Part shown: in pieces, positions 23,734-30,303 of the stretch
Numbering within the stretch: the stretch's first letter is position 1
Layout: every line of letters starts with the position of its first letter
Assembly: GCF_009758205.1 (NCBI RefSeq)
Contig: NZ_WRXN01000026.1
Span: 1 to 41,055 of the forward strand
DNA from: Chitinophaga tropicalis
Lineage (GTDB): Bacteria; Bacteroidota; Bacteroidia; Chitinophagales; Chitinophagaceae
Direction of reading: 5' to 3'
Length of the DNA: 41,055 bases
Position numbers and translations under genes: made by a program
Notes under the pieces: model-generated
Databases searched by the model: none
The model's input: only the letters and a program-made list of their open reading frames with translations
Told to the model about the DNA's origin: nothing

Positions 23734-24633
23734 ATGAAGACCTATCTCCGAAAAACCGGATGGGGACTAGCCACACTTGTACTGCTGGCTGTGATCATTC
23801 ATTCATGCACAAAAGACGAGTCCGGCTCCCGGGCTCCCGGCGCAAATGAGCAGCGCCTCAACATCTACATTGCCGACAATCCCGGCTATTTTGACAACGT
23901 TTTCCTGGACATCAGAAAGGTAGAAGTACTGGTAGATACCTGTACAGCTTCTGATGGCGATGATGACCGCGACTGGGGAAACGATTATAACCGTTGCTGG
24001 TGGTGGGAAGATCATCAGGACAACAGGGATTCCTGTCAGGTATGGGATTCTCTCGGGATCCGTGCCGGCGTGTATGATATCCTGTCGCTGCGCAATGGTA
24101 CCGACACTTTACTGGGCGATGGTATAGTGCCTAAAGGTAAAGTGAAGAAGATCATTATCACCCTGGGTGATAACAACTCACTTGTTAAAGACAGTGTTAC
24201 TTATCCGCTGAAAGCTCTTGGAGGACAGGTGCGCCTTGTAATACAGGTGCGTAATAGCGAATGGGAAGAGTTTGAATCCGGCAATTTCCGCCTCTGGCTG
24301 GACTTTGACGTAGATCGTTCCATTATTCAGACCCGTAACGGCCAGTTTATTCTTCGTCCTGTAATTCACGTGTTTACAGTTAAACAGACAGGCAGCATTT
24401 CCGGTAAAGTAACACCTTATGATGCATATCCTGTGGTAACTGTTTACAACGGTCAGGACACTGCGTATGCATTACCATGGAGAGACGGACGTTACAAGCT
24501 GAGAGGCCTGAAAGCAGGTACTTACAGCCTGTTTGTGAACGCATCCAATGGTTATAAGGATACAACCATCACAGGCATTACAGTAGAAAGAGGCAAAGAG
24601 ACCAGCGTAGATCTGATCAAACTGACGAAGTAA
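23734..24633 (+). CDS. DUF4382 lipoprotein
   Basis: 299 residues. The N-terminus has a signal peptide with lipobox IIHSC, so Cys25 would be lipidated. The DUF4382 domain (about 40-215) begins RLNIYIADNPGYFDNVFLDIRKVEV and contains an Asp/Trp-rich, acidic insertion at 78-101. The C-terminal part (about 222-297) resembles a carboxypeptidase-regulatory-like Ig fold (GSISGKVTP... YKLRGLKAGTYSLFV... GITVERGKET). The family is common in Bacteroidota as a surface or periplasmic lipoprotein of unknown function. A terminator-like hairpin in its leader suggests attenuation. Confidence 0.8.
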   Translation: MKTYLRKTGWGLATLVLLAVIIHSCTKDESGSRAPGANEQRLNIYIADNPGYFDNVFLDIRKVEVLVDTCTASDGDDDRDWGNDYNRCWWWEDHQDNRDSCQVWDSLGIRAGVYDILSLRNGTDTLLGDGIVPKGKVKKIIITLGDNNSLVKDSVTYPLKALGGQVRLVIQVRNSEWEEFESGNFRLWLDFDVDRSIIQTRNGQFILRPVIHVFTVKQTGSISGKVTPYDAYPVVTVYNGQDTAYALPWRDGRYKLRGLKAGTYSLFVNASNGYKDTTITGITVERGKETSVDLIKLTK

Positions 24634-24680
24634 CGGTTAAAGGACATAGGTATTAATTCAGAACCGACGACATTCCCGGG

Positions 24681-24710
24681 GCCGGTGCAACGCTTGCACC
24701 GGCTCCTTTT
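24681..24710 (+). terminator. Terminator of the DUF4382 gene
   Basis: GCCGGTGCAA-CGC-TTGCACCGGC, a perfect 10-bp GC-rich stem followed by TCCTTTTT. Its 3' arm supplies the TTG of the next gene's promoter. Confidence 0.85.
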
Positions 24711-24724
24711 TATATATACTTTTG
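24694..24724 (+). promoter_or_regulatory. Promoter of the YwqK-like gene, overlapping the preceding terminator
   Basis: TTG (24694-24696) in the terminator's 3' arm, 20 nt, TACTTTTG (24717-24724) exact match to TAnnTTTG. The ATG is at 24739, giving a leader of roughly 10 nt. Confidence 0.65.
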
Positions 24725-24738
24725 CGCAAATTGTTCCT

Positions 24739-25353
24739 ATGAAAAGATTGATAGTATTTTCCATGCTGCAGTTCTCTATGCTGGCAGCCTTTTCTCAGAT
24801 GGTAGTAGTAAAAGAGAACCGTGTGGATGCACAGCAACGTAAACAGGGTGAATGGCAGGAAGAAATGCCTGAAGTGAAAGGTGAGCCCGGATATAGTTGG
24901 GAAGGAACTTATATAGATAACCTGAAGGAAGGTGTATGGAAGAAATACGCATTGTCCGGCGGTATCATTGCAGAAGAGACTTTTAAACGTGGTATTCTGA
25001 ACGGGCGGTGCCGTTACTTCTATTCCAACGGAATGGTTAGTGCTGAAGGCTCTTGGCAGGCTGTAGATCTGGATGAACGTATAGAGAGCTACAGGGTGAT
25101 TGACCCCGTAACAGGAGAGGAGCGTTTTGAAGAGATTAAACGTACTGCTACGGCATTACGGACAGGTATCTGGAAAGTATATGATGAAGAAGGGCAGATG
25201 AGTAAGGAATATTATAAACATGGAGAATCCGTTTCCCAGGAGGAATATGAAGCATATACGCATAAACCGGTAGCGCCAGAAAAAGATAAAAAGAAACCTG
25301 CAACACAGCCACCCGCACCGCCTTCATTGCCTCATCAGAAAAAGAAAGGGTAA
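24739..25353 (+). CDS. YwqK-like (MORN-type repeat) secreted protein
   Basis: 204 residues from the ATG at 24739; an in-frame ATG at 24685 lies inside the terminator and upstream of the promoter, so it is excluded. A signal peptide (about 1-18, AAFSQ) precedes repeats of the MORN/YwqK type: YSWEGTYIDNLKEGVWKKYALSG, IIAEETFKRGILNGRCRYFYSNG, MVSAEGSW, and GIWKVYDEEGQMSKEYYKHGE. The C-terminus is Lys/Pro-rich. Such proteins are sometimes labelled toxin-antitoxin YwqK family antitoxin because of Bacillus ywqK, but no toxin gene is adjacent, so that role is not supported here. Probably an envelope structural or binding protein. Confidence 0.75.
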   Translation: MKRLIVFSMLQFSMLAAFSQMVVVKENRVDAQQRKQGEWQEEMPEVKGEPGYSWEGTYIDNLKEGVWKKYALSGGIIAEETFKRGILNGRCRYFYSNGMVSAEGSWQAVDLDERIESYRVIDPVTGEERFEEIKRTATALRTGIWKVYDEEGQMSKEYYKHGESVSQEEYEAYTHKPVAPEKDKKKPATQPPAPPSLPHQKKKG

Positions 25354-25372
25354 TTTTTTATTGATAACATTT

Positions 25373-25433
25373 AATAGCCTGCAACTGATTACGGCCTTCC
25401 TCCCGGAAGGAGCTTAGCCAGCTGCAGGCTATT
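25373..25433. terminator. Two-tier hairpin between convergent genes
   Basis: An outer 11-bp stem AATAGCCTGCA / TGCAGGCTATT encloses an inner hairpin CCTTCC-TCCC-GGAAGG (25395-25410). It lies between the convergent YwqK-like and KGG-protein genes and is symmetric, so it may act in both directions; T-richness on either side is modest. Confidence 0.6.
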
Positions 25434-25461
25434 CTTCCCTAAAAAAGTGAAAAGCAATAAC

Positions 25462-25857
25462 TTATATGGTTGAGCTGGTACTGTCCTTTTTCCTCTTATT
25501 ATGGGCAGCTTCACCGCCTTTCTTCCCTATTTCAGCCATATGTTGCCTGTTCCTGCTCACAGCCACACCGCCTTTACGCCCAGCCTCCCGGGCTTCGGCA
25601 GAGTTAAATTCATGAGCCACACCCTGAGCATGGGCCGCACGTCCGCCTTTACTTGCAATAGCACGCTGCATCTGCGCATCCATTGATGCAAACCCTCTTT
25701 TATCTTTCCTACTGGTAGTAGTTTTTTCCCCGGGGTTTGCCTGTTTGTGCCCGGAATGGGTTTCCGAATGCTGCTCCTGAGAATGTTCAGGATGGAAGTT
25801 TTCCCTTTCCAGTTTTTCCTGCTCCTGAGTAAACTGATTACTGATTTCTACAGCCAT
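25462..25857 (-). CDS. KGG-repeat stress-induced protein
   Basis: 131 residues, strongly hydrophilic, rich in Gln, Glu, His, Lys and Ala, with no membrane segment. The C-terminal half has three copies of the stress-induced KGG motif: AIASKGGRAAH, EAGRKGGVAVSRN and EIGKKGGEAAH, the pattern of GsiB/Con-10-type desiccation or general-stress proteins. The N-terminal half (about 1-55) is a low-complexity Glu/His/Gln region. These proteins are thought to be disordered protectants. It is a monocistronic gene with a consensus-like promoter at 25937-25967. Confidence 0.8.
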   Translation of the reverse strand: MAVEISNQFTQEQEKLERENFHPEHSQEQHSETHSGHKQANPGEKTTTSRKDKRGFASMDAQMQRAIASKGGRAAHAQGVAHEFNSAEAREAGRKGGVAVSRNRQHMAEIGKKGGEAAHNKRKKDSTSSTI

Positions 25858-25936
25858 AAGAATGAATTTTTGAAAGGTTTAAAAAATGGGTTCCGTTTAA
25901 CTGTCACATAGTGAGAACTATTTCGCCCTAAGAAGG

Positions 25937-25967
25937 CACAACTATTATGCCGTCCACACATAACCAA
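25937..25967 (-). promoter_or_regulatory. Promoter of the KGG-protein gene
   Basis: On the minus strand: TTG (25967-25965), 20 nt, TAGTTGTG (25944-25937), one mismatch from TAnnTTTG. The leader would be about 73 nt. Confidence 0.5.
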
Positions 25968-26047
25968 TTGTTTTACAAGGGGAGAAAGATGCGTTCCAAT
26001 TAAGAATGCAGTAAAAAACGTGGAGTATGGTTAACAAACTGTAGCAT

Positions 26048-26155
26048 ATGAACACACCTGCACTTAAAAAACTATTAAGACGAGTAGAATGCAAATCAGA
26101 TGTTAAAAAATGTTCATGTGGAGAACAAAATACTCATTCTATAACTTCTTATTAA
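26048..26155 (+). CDS. Doubtful 35-aa Cys-containing ORF
   Basis: ATG to TAA encodes 35 residues beginning MNTPALKKLLRRVECK, with Cys15, Cys22 and Cys24 and a Ser/Thr-rich end. No family, no clear promoter, no RBS. It lies in the AT-rich gap upstream of the small-RNA candidate and could be chance. Confidence 0.2.
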   Translation: MNTPALKKLLRRVECKSDVKKCSCGEQNTHSITSY

Positions 26156-26226
26156 CAATTCGGGGAGCGTTCACTGACTTGGGTTTTGTTCATTTTGTTC
26201 ATTTTAAAAATAGCTTACTTCTCATT

Positions 26227-26256
26227 TTGAGTATATGTTATAACGTCCTATTTTTG
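26227..26256 (+). promoter_or_regulatory. Consensus promoter of the orphan small RNA
   Basis: TTG (26227-26229), exactly 19 nt, TATTTTTG (26249-26256): the best match to the Bacteroidota promoter pattern in this window, yet no gene follows. Confidence 0.6.
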
Positions 26257-26261
26257 AATAA

Positions 26262-26324
26262 CTCTAAAGTTGGCATAGGTTATGAAAAGGCACTAAGATC
26301 TCAATCTAAAGTGCCCTTTTTTTT
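26262..26324 (+). ncRNA. Candidate small RNA, about 63 nt
   Basis: Inferred between the promoter at 26227-26256 and a terminator hairpin (GGCACT...AGTGCC, 26289-26315) followed by C and eight Ts. The stretch in between has a mini-hairpin AACT-CTAA-AGTT and no credible ORF. The start is estimated at 6-8 nt past the -7 element. No Rfam family is recognised by eye. Confidence 0.45.
26289..26324 (+). terminator. Terminator of the orphan small RNA
   Basis: GGCACTAAGAT and ATCTAAAGTGCC pair with one small bulge, loop CTCA, and are followed by C and T8. It is oriented for plus-strand transcription although the nearest upstream plus-strand gene ends at 25353, before a terminator. Confidence 0.75.
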
Positions 26325-26347
26325 AGGGTTTAAAACAAAACAAAACA

Positions 26348-26377
26348 AAACCCAAATTCCCGGAGGAATTTGGGTTT
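26348..26377 (-). terminator. Terminator of the GH31 gene
   Basis: A 13-bp perfect stem AAACCCAAATTCC / GGAATTTGGGTTT with a 4-nt loop. On the minus strand it is followed by TGTTTTGTTTTGTTTT, 24 nt after the GH31 stop. The tail is a short AAAAC tandem repeat on the plus strand. Confidence 0.85.
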
Positions 26378-26401
26378 ATAAATTCAGGAAAATGTATAGT
26401 T

Positions 26402-28792
26402 TTATCTGATAATAAGCATCTCAAATTTTCTGTCAGCCATTATCTTCACAACACTACCGGTACCCGCAGCTGTGATTTTCGTTGCCACACCATCAATAAT
26501 GTATTCTTTAGGTTTGAACGGCAACCCATGTACGTGTATATGATGTCTCTTATAAGCCGCACTATAATTACCGAAGAATTTTTTCCTCAGCACAAAACGT
26601 TGCTTCTCCGATACCTGCTTAAAACGTATTTCGTTATACTGACCATTCCTGTAACCATAATGATCTCCGGCATCTTCATACAGGTAGCTGCTTTCAGGCT
26701 GCTCTCCATAATAAACATGCAGGATCATCTCTTCTGTATTCCTCTCTTCCACATGCTGTATGGATGGATAATGCGGCAATACCACGCCTGCCTTTACAAA
26801 TAACGGCATCTCATCCAGAGGTGTTGCTACTTTGATGGTTTGTCCACCGGTATACAACTGATCATTCCAGTAGTAATACCATTTTCCTTCCGGCAGATAG
26901 ACTTCCTTCTCTTTCATACCAGGTGCAGATACATGGCTTATCAGCAACGAATCTCCCATCATGAACTCATGCGTACGATCGTACGTTTGCTTATCCTGTT
27001 GCGCCACAAATGCCAGCGGGCGTAGCATTGGAGTACCATATCTGCTGTACTGCCAGAATGTAGTATAGATATAAGGCAGCAGATGATAACGCAGCTGTAT
27101 AAACTTCTTGGCCACGGCCTCATATTCTGCACCAAAGCTCCACGGCTCCTGGTTAAATCCTGTCTCATTACTTGCAGAGTGTGTACGCATCAGCGGATGG
27201 AATACCGCCAGCTGTATCCAGCGTACATACAACTCTCCGTCAGGCTCCCCGATAAAACCGCCAATATCACTGCCGGCAAAGGAAATACCTGAAACAGACA
27301 GGCGCTGACACTGTACAGACGCCAGCCACAAATGGTCCCAGCTGGATACGTTATCCCCCGTCCATACTGATGTCCAGCGCTGAGCGCCGGCATACACAGA
27401 ACGGGCTATTACAAAAGGCCTGTTAGGCATGAGGTACTTTCTCAGACCAGCCTCTGTAGCTTTACTCATCAGGTGACCGTAAATATTATGCGCTTTCCGG
27501 TGACTCACAGCTTCGCCATCATAATCATGACGCACATCTTCCGGGAAGGTGCCCATTTCAAATACTGCAGGTTCGTTCATATCATTCCACACACCTCTGA
27601 CACCCGTCTCTGCCAGCTCTTTGAACAGGCCTGCCCACCATTTACGTACCTCCGGGTTAGTGTAATCAGGGAACACACATTTACCCGGCCACACATCGCC
27701 TTCCATCAGCGCACCGTCTGCACGCTTACAGAAATATTCATGCTGTATGCCCTGCTGATAGATATTGTAGTCCGGATCTACCTTGATACCCGGATCAATG
27801 ATCACTACTACCTTAAAACCCTGTTCTCCCAATTCTTTGATCAGGCCGGCAGGTTCAGGGAATCCTTCCTTGCTCCAGGTGAAACAACGGAAACCTTCCA
27901 TATAATCTATGTCCAGGTGTATCACATCGCAGGGTATCTGCCTCTTCCTGAACTCAGCCGCAATTTCTTTCACTCTTTTATCAGGATAATAGCTCCACCG
28001 GCATTGCTGATAACCTAAAGCCCACAATGGTGGCAGCTCTGCAGTACCGGTAATGCGGGTATATCCCTGTGCCACGCTCATAAGTTCGGGCCCATAGATA
28101 AAGTAATAATTCATTTCTCCGCCTCTTGCCCAGAAGCTGGTCACATTCTCTCTTTCTTTCCCGAAATCGAAGATAGTGCGGAAGGTATTATCGAAGAAAA
28201 TGCCATATGCAATTCCACGGTGTAAGCCATAATAGAAAGGAATATTGCGGTATAACGGGTCAGTATCTTTCTGAAAACCGTACGCATCCGTACCAAAGTT
28301 TTCCAGCCGCTTACCATGCAGGTTCAGATCGGTAGGTTTATCTCCCATACCGAAGAAGCATTCGTCTTCCTGTATCTGTTTACTGCAATAAATGATCTTG
28401 CCGCCTTTCTGCAGATAATACTGCCAGTGAAAGCCCAGCTCATCCTGGTTAATGATGCGGCCTTCAGCATCTGTAATGGTAAGGCGGAGGTCATCACGGG
28501 ATATGTAGATACGCAGGACGTCTGTATATACTTCAAAGTTTTCTTCAAATTCATGCAGGCCGAAATTAACCGGCGATTCTTCCATTCTGTCACTCACTGC
28601 ATACGAAAAGTCTCTTTGAAATTTGCCGTCGGCAGCATAGCGGAAACGGATAATTTTATCTGAGATGATCCTTACTTCAAGGATGGTTTCTGATGTATAA
28701 AAATAGAAGTAGTTACCTTCCTTTTTCCATTCTCTGATAGTATCAGGATAGTGTTTGACTGAATACTTTCCTGATGAGGTTGTTACTTGCAT
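26402..28792 (-). CDS. Glycoside hydrolase family 31 alpha-glucosidase
   Basis: 796 residues. An N-terminal beta-sandwich (about 1-235; FFGMGDKPTDLNLHG is typical of the family) is followed by a TIM barrel with WALGYQQCRWSYYP (about 257-270), the catalytic nucleophile Asp404 in VWNDMNEPAVF and the acid/base Asp480 in WTGDN, then C-terminal beta domains. No signal peptide is visible, so it may be cytoplasmic. GH31 enzymes of this shape release terminal alpha-linked glucose from maltose-type oligosaccharides; alpha-xylosidase is less likely but not excluded. The gene is monocistronic with its own terminator. No SusCD pair is near. Confidence 0.92.
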   Translation of the reverse strand: MQVTTSSGKYSVKHYPDTIREWKKEGNYFYFYTSETILEVRIISDKIIRFRYAADGKFQRDFSYAVSDRMEESPVNFGLHEFEENFEVYTDVLRIYISRDDLRLTITDAEGRIINQDELGFHWQYYLQKGGKIIYCSKQIQEDECFFGMGDKPTDLNLHGKRLENFGTDAYGFQKDTDPLYRNIPFYYGLHRGIAYGIFFDNTFRTIFDFGKERENVTSFWARGGEMNYYFIYGPELMSVAQGYTRITGTAELPPLWALGYQQCRWSYYPDKRVKEIAAEFRKRQIPCDVIHLDIDYMEGFRCFTWSKEGFPEPAGLIKELGEQGFKVVVIIDPGIKVDPDYNIYQQGIQHEYFCKRADGALMEGDVWPGKCVFPDYTNPEVRKWWAGLFKELAETGVRGVWNDMNEPAVFEMGTFPEDVRHDYDGEAVSHRKAHNIYGHLMSKATEAGLRKYLMPNRPFVIARSVYAGAQRWTSVWTGDNVSSWDHLWLASVQCQRLSVSGISFAGSDIGGFIGEPDGELYVRWIQLAVFHPLMRTHSASNETGFNQEPWSFGAEYEAVAKKFIQLRYHLLPYIYTTFWQYSRYGTPMLRPLAFVAQQDKQTYDRTHEFMMGDSLLISHVSAPGMKEKEVYLPEGKWYYYWNDQLYTGGQTIKVATPLDEMPLFVKAGVVLPHYPSIQHVEERNTEEMILHVYYGEQPESSYLYEDAGDHYGYRNGQYNEIRFKQVSEKQRFVLRKKFFGNYSAAYKRHHIHVHGLPFKPKEYIIDGVATKITAAGTGSVVKIMADRKFEMLIIR

Positions 28793-29016
28793 AGATCGCT
28801 TTTAAGATTCCGGGCCGTTTGTTGGGTGTAAATATCAGACGGCCTCCCTTTCCCTGTTGTAGGACAAATTACTCAAAAAATATTGTTTTAACATTGTTTT
28901 ACGATGAGGGCTGTTTCACCATCGTTTACCTGTAAAATTAACACATTGGCTAAAATATCAATACAACAAACGTGTAGACTCAGTATCTTCATAGTAAATG
29001 TACTTTTTGTTTTGAC

Positions 29017-30081
29017 CTATTTTTTCCCGGGGGTGCTTTTTGCAGCACCCCTTTCCTGTGAGGGAACTATATCGATCATCCCCATCTTCCTGCTACCCGC
29101 CAGCCACACCCTTTTACCATCGGGAGATACACCTGCCACATGAAATCCTGTTTTGCTGATATTACGCCAGTGAAGTCCGCCGTCTTCCGAAATATCTGTT
29201 CCCGATGTACCTGTTGCAATCAACAGTTTATCTGAAATATATTGTACGCAGGAACGGAATCCTGCAGGAGAAACAACAGGTAACTGCCAGTTCTTTCCCC
29301 CGTTTGTTGTATATACACAGTTGAGTCTGGCGAGAGTATCATTCATATAATCCCCGCCTGCAACAACAGCGTTCTTCCCTCTGAAAGCAATAGAAAATGC
29401 GCCTGTTCCCGCACCGCCGCTCAGTATAGGCCAGTTAACAGATTTCCAGTCACTCCATCCGATGAAAAAGCGGCTTGTTTTTCCGCCGGTAATAAAACAT
29501 CCGTTCCCGTTCCCGGTTCTCTTCACACTTGAATTGCTGGCGGCAAAGATCGCTTCTCCATCTGCTGCTGCCGGTCGCCATGCATCTTCCTGCAACTGCC
29601 AGGTACGGCCGCTATCCTTTGTTTGTATGATCATGAACTTACCATTGATGGGATCGCCTGCTGCAATACCCTCTGCAGCATTTCTAAAAGCAATGCCATC
29701 AAAGAATATCCCTTTCGTATCATTATGGTACACTTCCTGCCAGCTGTCACCTCCATCTGTGGTCAGCATCATAAATGCCGGCTCTCCCGCATTTAAAAGC
29801 AGGGCCCGCTTATCGCTGAATGCCATCAGCGATCGCCAGTCGCAGCTGTCATGCCCTGGCACCGTCACCCATTTCCAGTGGGCGCCGGCGTCTGTAGTTA
29901 CCCCAGCCTTGCCGCCTGTTCCGGATACCCATAGCACAGAGTCATTCACCACGCTCATTCCCCTGATACTGGCAATAGGAGGAGGATCGGTCAGTCTGAT
30001 CTGCCAGGACTGCGCCCGGGCGTTTAAATAAGTCAATAAGACCAGGCTGAAGAGTATTCCTTTTTTGAACATATTTTTCAT
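29017..30081 (-). CDS. Ycf48-like beta-propeller secreted protein
   Basis: 354 residues. A signal peptide (about 5-23, ending ARAQ-S) is followed by repeated propeller blades with BNR/Asp-box and Ycf48 features: TTDGGDSWQEV, TKDSGRTWQL, TTNGGKNWQL, SEDGGLHWRNI. Each blade contains the SxDxGxxW signature of sialidase-type and photosystem-assembly Ycf48 propellers. In Bacteroidota such proteins are often called oxidoreductase or glycosyl hydrolase by similarity, but no catalytic residues are evident. The role is unknown. It is divergent from the sensor kinase gene. Met4 is an alternative start. Confidence 0.8.
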   Translation of the reverse strand: MKNMFKKGILFSLVLLTYLNARAQSWQIRLTDPPPIASIRGMSVVNDSVLWVSGTGGKAGVTTDAGAHWKWVTVPGHDSCDWRSLMAFSDKRALLLNAGEPAFMMLTTDGGDSWQEVYHNDTKGIFFDGIAFRNAAEGIAAGDPINGKFMIIQTKDSGRTWQLQEDAWRPAAADGEAIFAASNSSVKRTGNGNGCFITGGKTSRFFIGWSDWKSVNWPILSGGAGTGAFSIAFRGKNAVVAGGDYMNDTLARLNCVYTTNGGKNWQLPVVSPAGFRSCVQYISDKLLIATGTSGTDISEDGGLHWRNISKTGFHVAGVSPDGKRVWLAGSRKMGMIDIVPSQERGAAKSTPGKK

Positions 30082-30114
30082 TTAATGATTTCTTTTTAAT
30101 TCTTAAGCGTTAAA

Positions 30115-30137
30115 AAATCGCTTTTTTTGAGCGATTT
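30115..30137. repeat. Small hairpin with TTTTTTTGAGC edge
   Basis: AAATCGCT, 7-nt loop TTTTTTG, AGCGATTT. It shares the TTTTTTTGAGC edge of the dispersed hairpin family. It lies between the divergent propeller and kinase genes. Confidence 0.5.
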
Positions 30138-30236
30138 CCTTCCCTGTGCCTGCACTCTCAAAAACTTACACATTAACAAAAGAACCGCTTCTTCCAAGAA
30201 AATTACAAAATCATTAGAAAGTGTGATACAGATTTA

Positions 30237-30244
30237 TATATTTG
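30237..30244 (+). promoter_or_regulatory. -7 promoter element of the sensor kinase gene
   Basis: TATATTTG fits TAnnTTTG, 59 nt upstream of the proposed TTG start at 30304. No clear TTG at -33. It lies downstream of the possible 5' start at 30127, arguing against that start. Confidence 0.5.
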
Positions 30245-30303
30245 CAAGCACTGCGTTACGTGAACTCAGTATTTTTCTAACCTCCATAATCAGTTTAAAA
30301 GCA

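Noticed and set aside
24739..25353. Toxin-antitoxin module reading of the YwqK-like gene
   Set aside because: No toxin-like gene is adjacent, and the protein has a signal peptide and MORN-type repeats, unlike a cytoplasmic antitoxin.
26184..26201. Two-copy TTTTGTTCA tandem and nearby AAAAC repeats
   Set aside because: Short low-complexity repeats in AT-rich DNA; nothing suggests a CRISPR or recombination site.
26110..26409. 99-codon plus-strand ORF
   Set aside because: It contains the small-RNA promoter, its terminator and the GH31 terminator, and has a low-complexity composition with no domain; chance frame in AT-rich DNA.
29030..29051. GGGGTGC/GCACCCC hairpin at the 3' end of the propeller gene
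   Set aside because: It lies inside the coding sequence and is followed on the minus strand by A-rich, not T-rich, sequence; not a clear terminator.
30127..30303. 59-codon N-terminal extension of the sensor kinase
   Set aside because: It begins with TTG inside a hairpin, lies upstream of the likely promoter, and would bury the signal peptide.
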